Assembly (NCBI RefSeq): GCF_002159535.1
Contig: NZ_NFIU01000005.1
Coordinates: forward strand, 1 to 64,000
DNA length: 64,000 nt
Reading direction: 5' to 3'
From: Olsenella sp. An290
Lineage (GTDB): Bacteria > Actinomycetota > Coriobacteriia > Coriobacteriales > Atopobiaceae
Position numbers and translations under genes: made by a program
Shown here: positions 51,374 to 59,843 of the stretch, piece after piece
Layout: each line of letters starts with the position of its first letter
How positions within the stretch are numbered: the stretch's first letter is position 1
The notes under the pieces: model-generated
The model's database searches: none
Seen by the model: the letters and a program-made list of their open reading frames with translations, nothing else
What the model was told of the DNA's origin: nothing

Positions 51374-52372
51374 ATGACCCCCTGCCTCTCCGGTCGCAGC
51401 TTCCTCAAGCTCCTCGACTTCACGCCCGAGGAGATCCGCCACCTCATCGACCTCTCGGCCGAGCTCAAGGCCAAGAAGCGCGCGGGGGAGCCCCACCGCT
51501 ACCTGGAGGGCAAGAACGTCGCCCTCATCTTTGAGAAGACCTCCACGCGCACGCGCTGCGCCTTTGAGGTGGGCGCGGCGGACCTCGGCATGCACGCGGT
51601 CTACCTGGACCCCTCGGCCTCCCAGATCGGCAAGAAGGAGTCCATCGCGGACACCGCGCGCGTGCTGGGGCGCATGTTCGACGGCATCGAGTACCGCGGC
51701 TTCGGCCAGGAGCGCGTGGAAGAGCTCGCGGAGTGCGCGGGCGTGCCCGTGTGGAACGGCCTCACCACCGAGTTCCACCCCACGCAGATGCTCGCCGACG
51801 TCCTCACGATGGAGGAGGAGTTCGGCCGCGACGGCATGCGCGGGCGCAAGGTGACCTTCATGGGCGACGCGGGCAACAACGTGGGCAACTCGCTCATGGT
51901 CGTGTGCGCCAAGATGGGCATCGACTTCTGCGCGTGCGGGCCGGCCGAGCAGATGCCCTCGGCGGAGCTCGTGGAGACGTGCCGCGCGATCGCGGCTGAG
52001 ACCGGCTCCGCGATCGCCCTCACGGACGACGTGGCCGAGGGCGCGCGCGGCGCGAGCGTCATCTACACCGACATCTGGGTCTCCATGGGCGAGTCGGCCG
52101 ACCTCTGGGGCGAGCGCATCCGCCTGCTCTCCCCCTACCAGGTGAACGCCGAGCTCATGGCCATGGCCGAGCCTGACGCGATCTTCATGCACTGCCTGCC
52201 GAGCTTCCACGACCGCAACACCACGGTCGGCGAGGAGGTCTACCAGAAGTTCGGCCTCGCGGAGCTCGAGGTGACCGACGAGGTCTTCGAGGGGCCGCGC
52301 TCGCGCGTCTTTGAGGAGGCCGAGAACCGCCTGCACTCGATCAAGGCCGTGATGCTCGCCACGCTGCGCTAG
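51374..52372 (+). CDS. argF: Ornithine carbamoyltransferase
   Basis: The 332-aa enzyme makes citrulline from ornithine and carbamoyl phosphate or runs in reverse in the arginine deiminase pathway. Motifs: [15 protein letters not shown] (carbamoyl phosphate), [31 protein letters not shown] and [12 protein letters not shown] at 51374 follows AAGGGAGA. No arcA or arcC is nearby, so a catabolic versus anabolic role cannot be decided. Confidence 0.96.
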   Translation: MTPCLSGRSFLKLLDFTPEEIRHLIDLSAELKAKKRAGEPHRYLEGKNVALIFEKTSTRTRCAFEVGAADLGMHAVYLDPSASQIGKKESIADTARVLGRMFDGIEYRGFGQERVEELAECAGVPVWNGLTTEFHPTQMLADVLTMEEEFGRDGMRGRKVTFMGDAGNNVGNSLMVVCAKMGIDFCACGPAEQMPSAELVETCRAIAAETGSAIALTDDVAEGARGASVIYTDIWVSMGESADLWGERIRLLSPYQVNAELMAMAEPDAIFMHCLPSFHDRNTTVGEEVYQKFGLAELEVTDEVFEGPRSRVFEEAENRLHSIKAVMLATLR

Positions 52373-52437
52373 CAGGCGGCGGGGCCGCGCGCGGAGGGCT
52401 CCCGCGGAGGGCGGGGCCGCTGATGTGCGCGAGAGAG

Positions 52438-52529
52438 TTCCATATATTGCGCCGAGTGCGGGGGCTCCACATATTGCGCCGAGTGCGCGCCGAGGACGGT
52501 CTGTCGGCGCGCACTCGGCGCGAATTGTG
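52438..52529. repeat. Palindromic module A upstream of the DUF559-type gene
   Basis: Two 23-base direct copies ending ATATTGCGCCGAGTGCG (52438-52460 and 52465-52487) are spaced 27 bases. The second continues into an 18-bp perfect hairpin (52476-52493 with 52504-52521, 10-base loop). It is followed by TGTCCGGACGGACAAGA, related to the unit shared by modules B and C. Lies in the 511-base gap 52373-52883, which holds no convincing gene. Confidence 0.8.
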
Positions 52530-52584
52530 TCCGGACGGACAAGATATTTGTCCGCTGCGCGTTTTCGAGCGCGCATACGACGGG

Positions 52585-52638
52585 TTTTCTGGCAAGGCAT
52601 TTTCTGGCAAGGCAGACGAAAAGTTTTCTGGCAAGGCA
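52585..52638 (+). repeat. Three copies of TTTTCTGGCAAGGCA
   Basis: Exact 15-base copies at 52585-52599, 52600-52614 and 52624-52638, directly followed by the CGAGAAGAAC motif at 52641. The period is 15 then 24. Non-coding as far as can be seen. Confidence 0.85.
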
Positions 52639-52640
52639 GG

Positions 52641-52650
52641 CGAGAAGAAC
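52641..52650 (-). repeat. Exact CGAGAAGAAC motif
   Basis: Intergenic copy of the recurring 10-mer immediately after the third 15-base repeat. Confidence 0.7.
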
Positions 52651-52883
52651 CGCGCGGCACGCGAGCCCCCTCGTCCGAGCGCACAGGTCGTGGACGTCCT
52701 GAGGTCGCTTGCGGAGTCGCACCAACGGGCCGTCGCGGCCGATGCGCCCGTTACGCGCCCTCCCCTCTGCGGGTTCGGGCCGGGCCGGAAGAGGCGCGTC
52801 CACGGGTGGGGAGAACGGCGCCCGCGCGACGGAAGCGCGGCGCATGCCCTCCCTGCTACCTTGTCCATGGAAGGGAGGCGTCC

Positions 52884-53984
52884 ATGGACGAGAGGAGAAT
52901 CTGCCTGGCGGGCGACGACGCACTGCGAATGCTGCGCCACGCCCGGAGGAGCGACGGGCTGACGCTTGTCCCCGCGGGAGGCCGGGCGCTTCGCGACGCT
53001 GAGGAGCGCATCGACCCCGAGGTCCTTCTCGCCGCGCTGCCCGGCGAGGTGTTCGAGCCGAGCGCGCGCCCCGTTCTGCTGCGCTTTGACGACGCTCCCG
53101 CGCGGAGCCGCTGCTCGCTCGTGCGAGCGCGCTCGGGGCTGCGCCGCGTGCCGGACGCGGGCTTCCTTGAGGTCCGCACCCGCTCGGGAAACCCGCTTGG
53201 CCTGCTTCGCGGGACTTTGGCGCACGTCTTCGTAGAGTCCCCTGGCCTTGCGCTCGCGAGCGCGGGCGCCGTGCTCGCAGCCGAAACGGCGTCTGGTCGG
53301 GTCTCGCGGAACGGCGCCCTCGTCAGGCTGGTCGGGCTCGCCATGGAGCTCTGCGGCATATACGCGCGCGACCCCGTCAGTCCGCTTGCGGGAACCGTGG
53401 CGCATGACCTGGAGCCGATCGGGCGCGTGGCGGACGCCTGCGCCCTCCTGTCGGCGCTTCACGGGTGGAGGGGCGTCGCGCGGGCGCGGCACGCCCTCTC
53501 GCTTGCCAACGACGGCTCGGGCTCCGTCATGGAGACCCTCTGGTACGCCCTCTTCTGCCTGCCGCCGCGCCTGGGGGGCGTCCACCTAGAGCGACCGCTC
53601 CAGAACGAGGCCCTTGTGTGGCCGAGGGGCGTGCCCGAGCTGGCGGCGCACGAGCTGATGCGCCCGGACTTCCACTGGCCGCGATACCGGACCGCCTGCG
53701 AGTACCAGGGCGGGGACCACACCGACGAGGCCTCGCTTGCCGAGGACAGCCGAAGGGCGCGGGACTACGAGCTCTGCGACATCCACTATCTGCCCCTCAC
53801 GAAGCGGGACTCGCTCAAGGAGCCGGACGTGCAGGCGGTCCTCTCGCAGCTCTTCGAGGTGATCGCCCCGTACGAGGGCGCCGCATTCAGACGAAAGGCC
53901 CGGCGGCTGCTCAACGACCCCGCCGTTCGCGCCGCACGCAGGGTTCTCATGGGGCAGCTGCTCCCGCCGCAGATGCGCTGGTGA
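52884..53984 (+). CDS. DUF559-type (Vsr-like) endonuclease-domain protein
   Basis: The 366-aa protein has an N-terminal half of the kind found in actinobacterial proteins with a C-terminal DUF559 domain: FVESPGLALASAGAVLAAE, LAMELCGIY, SLANDGSGSVMETLWYALFCLP. The C-terminal ~100 residues are a likely PD-(D/E)xK nuclease fold: RPDFHW (Asp262), CEYQGGDH (Glu273-Tyr-Gln275) and SRRARDYELCDIHYLPLT. Cellular function is unknown. A defence or DNA-repair role is possible but not shown. ATG at 52884 follows GGGAGG. A longer frame from 52425 would translate the repeats and is rejected. It is flanked on both sides by related palindromic modules. Confidence 0.75.
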   Translation: MDERRICLAGDDALRMLRHARRSDGLTLVPAGGRALRDAEERIDPEVLLAALPGEVFEPSARPVLLRFDDAPARSRCSLVRARSGLRRVPDAGFLEVRTRSGNPLGLLRGTLAHVFVESPGLALASAGAVLAAETASGRVSRNGALVRLVGLAMELCGIYARDPVSPLAGTVAHDLEPIGRVADACALLSALHGWRGVARARHALSLANDGSGSVMETLWYALFCLPPRLGGVHLERPLQNEALVWPRGVPELAAHELMRPDFHWPRYRTACEYQGGDHTDEASLAEDSRRARDYELCDIHYLPLTKRDSLKEPDVQAVLSQLFEVIAPYEGAAFRRKARRLLNDPAVRAARRVLMGQLLPPQMRW

Positions 53985-54039
53985 GCGTCAGGGCCTCGCG
54001 TGAGGGCGTCCCAGGCCGGGCGGAGTGGTGCCCTGCCGT

Positions 54040-54124
54040 CACAAACGGCTCCCGGTGCGCGTTTCGAGGCGCGCACCGGGAGCCGTTTGTGTCCGAACGG
54101 ACGAGAAGAACGTCGGGTGCGCGC
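54040..54124. repeat. Palindromic module B: 22-bp perfect hairpin plus 35-bp repeat
   Basis: 54040-54061 pairs perfectly with 54070-54091 around an 8-base loop (TTTCGAGG). It runs into a 35-base sequence (54090-54124) that starts TGTCCGAACGGACGAGAAGA and recurs exactly at 54285-54319. It includes an exact CGAGAAGAAC at 54102-54111. It follows the DUF559-type gene by 56 bases. Confidence 0.85.
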
Positions 54125-54249
54125 ATATCCCTCGACGGGCACGCGCACTCGACGCGATTCCTGGGCCCGCACTTCATGGACCACCGCCACGACCCGTGAA
54201 CCTTTGCAACCGCCGTTGAGTCCTTGGGCCGGGAGCAAAAATGGGTCGA

Positions 54250-54347
54250 GTGCGCGCACCAAGGCGCGCACGGAACGCGTTTCTTGTCCGAACGGACGAG
54301 AAGAACGTCGGGTGCGCGCCATACCGCGTACACCCGACGTCGTTTTT
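54250..54347. repeat. Palindromic module C with a terminator-like end
   Basis: GTGCGCGC (54250-54257) and GCGCGCAC (54264-54271) form a hairpin. Then comes the second 35-base copy (54285-54319) with CGAGAAGAAC at 54297-54306. ACGTCGGGTG (54305-54314) pairs with CACCCGACGT (54331-54340) and is followed by CGTTTTT, an intrinsic-terminator layout on the plus strand. The gap 53985-54440 holds modules B and C and no gene. Confidence 0.8.
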
Positions 54348-54416
54348 GTCCTGCACTACAGGATGCCCGAAAAGAGGGGATGGCCGAGAAGGACTACGAC
54401 CCAGAGAGAAGACAGC

Positions 54417-54426
54417 CGAGAAGAAC
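54417..54426 (-). repeat. Exact CGAGAAGAAC motif
   Basis: Intergenic copy of the 10-mer just past the trpS stop (minus strand). A variant CGAGAAGGAC lies at 54385-54394. Confidence 0.7.
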
Positions 54427-54440
54427 CTCGTCCCGCGGCG

Positions 54441-55490
54441 CTAGTAGACCATGCCCATGGCCTCGCGCACCTCGTCGAGGGTCGCCGCGGCGATCTCGCG
54501 GGCGCGGCGGTTGCCCTCGTGCAGGACGTCGGCCACGTAGCCCATGTCCTGGGCGATCTTCTCGCGGCGCTCGCGGATGGGGGCGAAGTAGCCGTTCACG
54601 GCCTCCGTGACCACGCGCTTGAGCTGGCCGGCGCCGCCCATGCCAATCTCCTCGGCGATCTCGCGCGGGTCGCGGCCAGTGCAGATGCCGGCCGTGGTGA
54701 GAAGCCCCGAGACCTCGGGGCGCCCCTCGGGGTCAAAGGTGATCATGCGCTCGGAGTCGCTCCTGGACTTCTTGATGAGGCGCGCCGTCTCCTCGGCGGT
54801 CATGGAGATGGAGATCGCGTTGCCGTAGGACTTGCTCATCTTGCGCCCGTCGAGGCCCGGCAGCAGCGGCGTCGAGGTGAGAAGCCCCGTCACCTCGGGA
54901 AAGACCCGGCCGTAGCGCTCGTTGAAGCGGCGGGCGATCTTGGAGGTGATCTCGATGTGCGGCAGCTGGTCGCGGCCCACCGGCACGATGTTGCCCTTGC
55001 AGAAGAGGATGTCGCAGGCCTGGTGGACAGGGTAGGTGAGGAGGAGCCCCGTGAGCGCGTGACCGGAGGCCTCCTGCTCGGCCTTGACCGTGGGGTTGCG
55101 CTCCATCTCGGCCTCGGTCACGAGGGAGAGGAAGGGGAGCATGAGCTGGTTGAGCTCCGGCACGGCGGAGTGCGTGAAGATCATCGTCTTCTCGGGGTCG
55201 AGGCCGCACGCCAGGTAGTCGATCACCATGTTGTAGACGTTGTCGCGGATGTGCTCGGTGGTGTCGCGGTCGGTGATGACCTGGTAGTCGGCGATGATGA
55301 CGTTGGTGCGGACGCCCATCTCCTGCAGGCGCACGCGGTCCACGAGCGTGCCGAAGTAGTGGCCCAGGTGAAGCCGGCCCGTCGGGCGGTCGCCCGTGAG
55401 CATGGTGTAGTTCTCGGGGTGGACGAGAAGGTCGGCGTGGACCTCGTCGCTCCTGCGCTTGGCCGCCTCGTAGCTGCCCTCGTTCGGCAT
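54441..55490 (-). CDS. trpS: Tryptophan--tRNA ligase
   Basis: The 349-aa class I synthetase has the HIGH-type motif in PTGRLHLGHYFG, the KMSKS motif in GRKMSKSYGNA, and VPVGRDQLPHIE. ATG at 55490. No attenuator was found in the short region before it. It faces away from the 5-formyl-THF cyclo-ligase gene. Confidence 0.96.
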   Translation of the reverse strand: MPNEGSYEAAKRRSDEVHADLLVHPENYTMLTGDRPTGRLHLGHYFGTLVDRVRLQEMGVRTNVIIADYQVITDRDTTEHIRDNVYNMVIDYLACGLDPEKTMIFTHSAVPELNQLMLPFLSLVTEAEMERNPTVKAEQEASGHALTGLLLTYPVHQACDILFCKGNIVPVGRDQLPHIEITSKIARRFNERYGRVFPEVTGLLTSTPLLPGLDGRKMSKSYGNAISISMTAEETARLIKKSRSDSERMITFDPEGRPEVSGLLTTAGICTGRDPREIAEEIGMGGAGQLKRVVTEAVNGYFAPIRERREKIAQDMGYVADVLHEGNRRAREIAAATLDEVREAMGMVY

Positions 55491-55594
55491 GGTGCCTCCA
55501 ATCCTCGCGCGCGCACCGCGCGCCCGTGCTCTTGTCCGGCCATCTATGGTACGTCATCCTCGCGCCCGAGGGACGGGTCGCGGCGAAAGCCTGC

Positions 55595-55600
55595 TAGAAT
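55595..55600 (+). promoter_or_regulatory. -10-like box upstream of the cyclo-ligase gene
   Basis: TAGAAT lies 32 bases before the TTG start at 55632. No -35 is visible. Confidence 0.35.
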
Positions 55601-55631
55601 GGTCGGGTAGGTCCTGCAGAGAGGGGGAGCG

Positions 55632-56234
55632 TTGCCGAGTTCATACGGTACGGACGCCGACAAGAGCTCCCTGCGGAGCAACTACCTCATGGCGCGCCGG
55701 CACGTCCCCGCGCGCTCCCGGATCGAGTCCGACGCCTCCATCCGCTCGGCGCTCGAGGCCTTCCCGCTCTTTGCGGAGGCCCCGCTCGTCCTCACCTACG
55801 TGTCGCGCGCGGGCGAGGTCGACACCCGCGACCTCATCGAGGCGCTCCTCGCGCGCGGACGGCGCGTGGCCGTGCCGCGGGTCGACCTCGAGGCGCACCG
55901 CATGTCCTTCCATGAGATCTTCTCGCTGGACGAGCTCGAGCCCCGTACCATGCGCATCCTGGAGCCCGCCGCCGACGCGCCGGCCCTCACGGACCCGGCC
56001 GAGCTCGTGGGCTCCATCTGCCTGGTCCCGGGCCTCGTCTTTGACGGCGCGGGGCACCGCGTGGGCTACGGCGGCGGCTACTACGACCGCTTCCTCGCCT
56101 TCTATCCCGGTGACAAGGTGGGCCTCGCGCGAGCCACGCAGCTCTCCTCGAACCCGCTGCCGACCGACCCCCACGACGTCCCGATGGACTTCATAGCCAC
56201 GGAGGGCTCCGTCTGGAGCTGCCGCGACCGCTGA
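55632..56234 (+). CDS. 5-formyltetrahydrofolate cyclo-ligase
   Basis: The 200-aa enzyme converts 5-formyl-THF to methenyl-THF with ATP. An N-terminal SSLRSNYLMARRHVP and the C-terminal PGLVFDGAGHRVGYGGGYYDRFLA are typical of the MTHFS/YgfA family. The start is a TTG at 55632 preceded by GAGGGGGAG, and no ATG fits. It complements the one-carbon operon at 8.6-14.7 kb. Confidence 0.9.
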   Translation: MPSSYGTDADKSSLRSNYLMARRHVPARSRIESDASIRSALEAFPLFAEAPLVLTYVSRAGEVDTRDLIEALLARGRRVAVPRVDLEAHRMSFHEIFSLDELEPRTMRILEPAADAPALTDPAELVGSICLVPGLVFDGAGHRVGYGGGYYDRFLAFYPGDKVGLARATQLSSNPLPTDPHDVPMDFIATEGSVWSCRDR

Positions 56235-56259
56235 GCGAGCGCGCGGCCCCGCGCCGGCG

Positions 56260-57180
56260 CTAGAGCCCGATGTGCTCCGCGAGGTCGTGGATGGCCTTGC
56301 GGTAGCCCGCGACCCCCATGCCCATTACGGTCTCGAAGCAGGCCGCGCGGATGTAGGACACCTGCCGGAAGTCCTCGCGCTCCTCAACCTTGGAGATGTG
56401 GAGCTCGACCATGGGCAGCCCCACCGCCTTGGCGGCGTCGAGGATCGCGATGGAGGTGTGGGTGTAGGCGCCCGGGTTGATGACGATGCCGTCGTAGGAG
56501 CCGTAGGCGTCCTGGATGGCGTCGATGAGGTCGCCCTCGTGGTTTGACTGGAAGCAGGTGCACTCGCTGAAGCCCGCCTCGCGCGCGGCGTCGTGGCAGA
56601 TGCGCAGGAGCTCCTGGTAGCTCTCGGAGCCGTAGATGTCGGGCTCGCGGATGCCGAGCATGTTGATGTTGGGCCCGTTGATGACGAGCACGCGCGCGTC
56701 CGACTCGTCGAGGCCGCCCTCGACGTCGTCCCCGAGGTCGTCGAGCAGGCTCACGAGCTCGTCCACGGAGGTCTCGCCGTCCTCCCCGTCGTCCTCGAGC
56801 GGCTCGTCGAGCGGCTCCACGTCGGACTGGGTGAGCGCGGCGTCGCGCAGGGGGTTGGGCGTGATGTGGACGTGAAGCGCCTCGGCGCCCGGCGCGTCCG
56901 GCCGCTCGAAGACGCCCTCGGAGGAGTCGATGCCGGTGATGCGCGCGATGGCGTCATGCACGGCCTCGACCTTGCCGGGGCCAAAGACGACCTCGATGCC
57001 GCTCGCGCCCCGCTTGACAAATCCGAGGACGCCGCGGGCGGCGGAGAGCTGCTCGGTGTCGACGAGCGTGGGGTCCTGGGTGAGAAGCCTGAGGCGCGTC
57101 ATGCAGATGTCGTTGGCGACGACGTTTTCCTTGCCGCCCACGGCCGCAAGGACCTCCTCAGCGATCTGTTGCCTGTCCAC
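56260..57180 (-). CDS. aroQ: Fusion of a PTS EIIB domain and type II 3-dehydroquinate dehydratase
   Basis: The 306-aa protein has two recognisable parts. Residues 1-85 are a glucose-type EIIB domain: QIAEEVLAAVGGKENVVAN, the phospho-acceptor Cys26 in ICMTRLRLL and GIEVVFGPGKVEAVHDAI. An acidic linker (about 86-160) follows. Residues 162-306 are a type II dehydroquinase: VINGPNINMLGIREPDIYG (Arg178, Tyr183), SNHEGDLID, INPGAYTHTS (His241) and EREDFRQVSY. The usual HISN reads HISK. It dehydrates 3-dehydroquinate in the shikimate pathway. GTG at 57180 follows GGAAGGAT. It lies downstream of the aro operon with its own likely promoter. Confidence 0.92.
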   Translation of the reverse strand: MDRQQIAEEVLAAVGGKENVVANDICMTRLRLLTQDPTLVDTEQLSAARGVLGFVKRGASGIEVVFGPGKVEAVHDAIARITGIDSSEGVFERPDAPGAEALHVHITPNPLRDAALTQSDVEPLDEPLEDDGEDGETSVDELVSLLDDLGDDVEGGLDESDARVLVINGPNINMLGIREPDIYGSESYQELLRICHDAAREAGFSECTCFQSNHEGDLIDAIQDAYGSYDGIVINPGAYTHTSIAILDAAKAVGLPMVELHISKVEEREDFRQVSYIRAACFETVMGMGVAGYRKAIHDLAEHIGL

Positions 57181-57266
57181 TTCGCGATCCTTCCCGTCGT
57201 AGAACCGCGAGTCAGAGCCCCGTCTCCACTCACCTCTACGCTAGCGTGCGTTGTCTTGCGAGGGAC

Positions 57267-57272
57267 AGTATA
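57267..57272 (-). promoter_or_regulatory. -10-like box for the EIIB-AroQ gene
   Basis: TATACT on the minus strand lies 86 bases before the GTG start. It suggests that aroQ can be expressed separately from the aro operon. No clear -35. Confidence 0.4.
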
Positions 57273-57352
57273 CGTGGCCCCTCGGGGGGCGTCGCCCTGA
57301 CCGGCGAGCGACTCGGCGGGCGGTACCGCTTTCGAGAAAAACGCCACAAACC

Positions 57353-58657
57353 TCAGCCCGCGGCCCCCGAGAGCCCCAGGAGCTCGCAGACGCGCTCCGC
57401 GTCGCCCGCGGGCGAGCCCGTGCACGCCACCGTGACGTCTGACCAGGCCCGGTAGAGCCCCATGCGCTCTTGCGCCACCTGCTCGACGCCCCGCGCCTGC
57501 GAGACGGGGCGCCCCTCCGTCGAGAGCTCGGCGAGCGGGCGGTCGAGAAGGACCACGCGCCCGTTCTGCCTCAGGAGGTCGCGGTTCTCCGGGCGCGTGA
57601 CGACGCCGCCGCCGCAGGCGATGACGAGGCCGGAGCGCGCCGCGTAGGAGCCCGTGACGCGCGTCTCGATGGCGCGGAACGCGTCCTCGCCGTCCTCGCG
57701 GATGATCTGGGCGGCGTCGCGCCCGCACTCGGCGGCGATGGCCTCGTCGATGTCGACGAAGGGACGGCCGAGCGCCCGGGCGAGCCTTCGGCCGCAGCTC
57801 GTCTTGCCGGCCCCGGGCATCCCGATGAGCACGACGTTTTCCGTCTGCGAGGAGAGCTCGCGCTCGATGAGCCCCACGAGGGCGTCGTCGAGCCTGCGCC
57901 CCTGGAAGCGCTCGCTCGCGTAGAGCGCCTGCGCGACGAGCATGGCAAGGCCGCTCTCGAAGGGGAGGCCCAGCCGCTCGGCGGCCAGGCAGATCCCGGT
58001 GCGGGCGGGGTTGTAGACCACGTCGAGCACGCCCCTGAGCCCTCCGAGCGCACCGAGCGTCGCCTCGTCGACGGGGGAGGCAGGGCAGTTCGGGTACATG
58101 CCCACGGGCGTCGTGTTGACGAGCAGGACGGCGTCGGCGTGGCGCTCGGCGAGGGTCTCGTAGGTGTTCTCCCCCGAGCGCGAGACCACGACGACCCGCG
58201 CGCCGGCGGCGTGCTCGAGCGCGTCCGACACGGCCTGGCTCGCGCCGCCGCTGCCCAGGACGAGGACCTTCCTCCCCTCGAGCGCGCCCCGAGCGTCCCG
58301 CCCGAGGCGCTCGCGGCAGAAGCGCTCGAGCATCCAGGCAAAGCCGAGGACGTCGGTGTTCTCGGCCAGGACGGAGCCGTCGCTCCCGCGCACGAGCGTG
58401 TTGGCCACGCCGAGGCGCTCGACGGCCGGGGAGCGGACGTCGGCGAGCTCGGCGGCGAGCCGCTTGTAGGGGATGGTCACGTTGAGGCCGCGCCAGGCGC
58501 CCTCGCGGACGAAGGGCGCGACCTCCTCGGGCTCGAGCTCGAGGAGCGCGTAGGGCGCCGAGCCCAGGCGAGCGTGGATCTCGCGCGACCAGCTGTGGCC
58601 GAGCGTGCGGCCGAGCAGCCCGAAGGGCGCCCCCCCGAGGTTCTTCTCGCCGGGCAC
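57353..58657 (-). CDS. aroE-aroK: Bifunctional shikimate dehydrogenase / shikimate kinase (AroE-AroK fusion)
   Basis: The 434-aa protein joins two consecutive shikimate-pathway enzymes. AroE (about 1-270): GLLGRTLGHSWSREIHA, catalytic Lys in NVTIPYK, ENTDVLGF, the NADP loop GSGGASQAV and NTTPVGMYP. AroK (about 275-434): P loop GMPGAGKTSCGRR, DIDEAIAAE, GEDAFRAIE and CGGGVVTRPE. GTG at 58657 shares one base with the pheA stop and follows GGAGG inside pheA. The N-terminus MPGEKNLGG is encoded by an exact copy of the 10-mer (58640-58649). A variant CGAGAAGGAC lies at 57544. Confidence 0.92.
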   Translation of the reverse strand: MPGEKNLGGAPFGLLGRTLGHSWSREIHARLGSAPYALLELEPEEVAPFVREGAWRGLNVTIPYKRLAAELADVRSPAVERLGVANTLVRGSDGSVLAENTDVLGFAWMLERFCRERLGRDARGALEGRKVLVLGSGGASQAVSDALEHAAGARVVVVSRSGENTYETLAERHADAVLLVNTTPVGMYPNCPASPVDEATLGALGGLRGVLDVVYNPARTGICLAAERLGLPFESGLAMLVAQALYASERFQGRRLDDALVGLIERELSSQTENVVLIGMPGAGKTSCGRRLARALGRPFVDIDEAIAAECGRDAAQIIREDGEDAFRAIETRVTGSYAARSGLVIACGGGVVTRPENRDLLRQNGRVVLLDRPLAELSTEGRPVSQARGVEQVAQERMGLYRAWSDVTVACTGSPAGDAERVCELLGLSGAAG

Positions 58658-59808
58658 TAGACCACCTCCGCATAGCTTCCGAGAAAGCGGAACTCCTGGC
58701 AGAGCCCGCCGATCGTGGACACGAGCGAGGCGAACTCGGGGGAGGCCACGGGGCAGGCGACGTCGAAGTAGAACATGAACTCGAAGTCGCGGCCCGGGAT
58801 GGGGCGGCTCTCGAGCTTGAGGAGGTTGATGTCGAGCGCGTAGAACTTGGCGAGGAGCTTGTAGAGCGCGCCCGGCTCGTGGCTGAGCACGATCATGAGC
58901 GAGGCGCGGTCGGCGCCCGGGTAGACCTCGAGGCGCTTGGAGATGCACGCGAAGCGCGTGTAGTTGTTGTCCGTGTCCTGGACCCCCTCCGAGAGGGGCG
59001 CAAGGCCGTAGAGGGCGGCGCAGGAGCGCGAGGAGAGGGCGGCCGCGTCGGCCCGGCCGGACTCGGCGACGCGACGCGCCGCGACGGCGGTGTTCTCGCA
59101 GACGTGGACGCGGACGTCGGGCAGGCCCGAGAGGAACTCGGCGCACTGGCTGATGGCCTGCTCGTGGCTGTAGATGTCGCGGATGCCGGCGAGCGTGGCG
59201 CCCGGGAGGGCGAGGAGGCTGTGGTCGACCTTCACGCGCGCCGTGCGCACGACGTAGAAGTCGTGCTCCATCATGAGGTCGAAGACCTGGTTCACAGAGC
59301 CGGCGGTGGAGTTCTCCACCGGGAGCACGCCGTAGTCGGCCAGGCCCGCCTCGACGTTGCGGAAGACCGCGTCGAAGGTCGGGGCGAAAGCGATGAGCGG
59401 CCGTCGGAAGATCCGCTCGGCGGCGATCTGGGAGTAGGCGCCCTCGGTGCCCTGGCAGGCCACGCGCGCGGAGGGCGGGAAGAGCTCGGGGGTCGCCCGG
59501 CGCGCGGCCTCGATGCGCCCGAGCAGCTCGTCGTCGCCCGCGTCGCCGAGCAGGGCGTGCTGGCGCGAGCGCGAGGCCTCCATGAGGAGCTCCATGAGCA
59601 CCTGGGCGTAGGTGCGCAGGTCCTCGGGCGCGCGCGAGGCGGCGTCGGCCACCTTGGCGCGCTCTCGCGTGGGGTCGAAGACGCGCATCCCGTGCGCGCG
59701 CTTGTAGGCCGCGACCCCCTCCGAGACCTCGGCGCGCTCTGAGAAGAGGCGGAAGATCTCTGAGTCGATGCGGTCGATTTCGCGTCTGAGGTCGGAGAGC
59801 TCGGGCAT
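58657..59808 (-). CDS. pheA: Chorismate mutase / prephenate dehydratase (P-protein)
   Basis: The 383-aa protein has an AroQ-type chorismate mutase (about 1-85: LRREIDRIDSEIFRLFSERAEV), a prephenate dehydratase (about 105-285: CQGTEGAYSQIAAERIF, LPVENSTAGSVNQVFDLM, DNNYTRF) and a C-terminal ACT domain (SLMIVLSHEPGALYKLLAKF, ESRPIPGRDFEFMFYFD) for phenylalanine feedback. ATG at 59808 follows AAAGG. It makes phenylpyruvate within the aromatic operon. Confidence 0.95.
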   Translation of the reverse strand: MPELSDLRREIDRIDSEIFRLFSERAEVSEGVAAYKRAHGMRVFDPTRERAKVADAASRAPEDLRTYAQVLMELLMEASRSRQHALLGDAGDDELLGRIEAARRATPELFPPSARVACQGTEGAYSQIAAERIFRRPLIAFAPTFDAVFRNVEAGLADYGVLPVENSTAGSVNQVFDLMMEHDFYVVRTARVKVDHSLLALPGATLAGIRDIYSHEQAISQCAEFLSGLPDVRVHVCENTAVAARRVAESGRADAAALSSRSCAALYGLAPLSEGVQDTDNNYTRFACISKRLEVYPGADRASLMIVLSHEPGALYKLLAKFYALDINLLKLESRPIPGRDFEFMFYFDVACPVASPEFASLVSTIGGLCQEFRFLGSYAEVV

Positions 59809-59843
59809 GGGCTGCCTTTCTTCCTCGGGGGTGGGCACGGGCG

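Noticed and set aside
52425-52883. N-terminal extension of the DUF559-type protein through the repeats
   Set aside because: The frame would translate the hairpins and the three TTTTCTGGCAAGGCA copies, has no ribosome site, and an excellent GGGAGG precedes the ATG at 52884.
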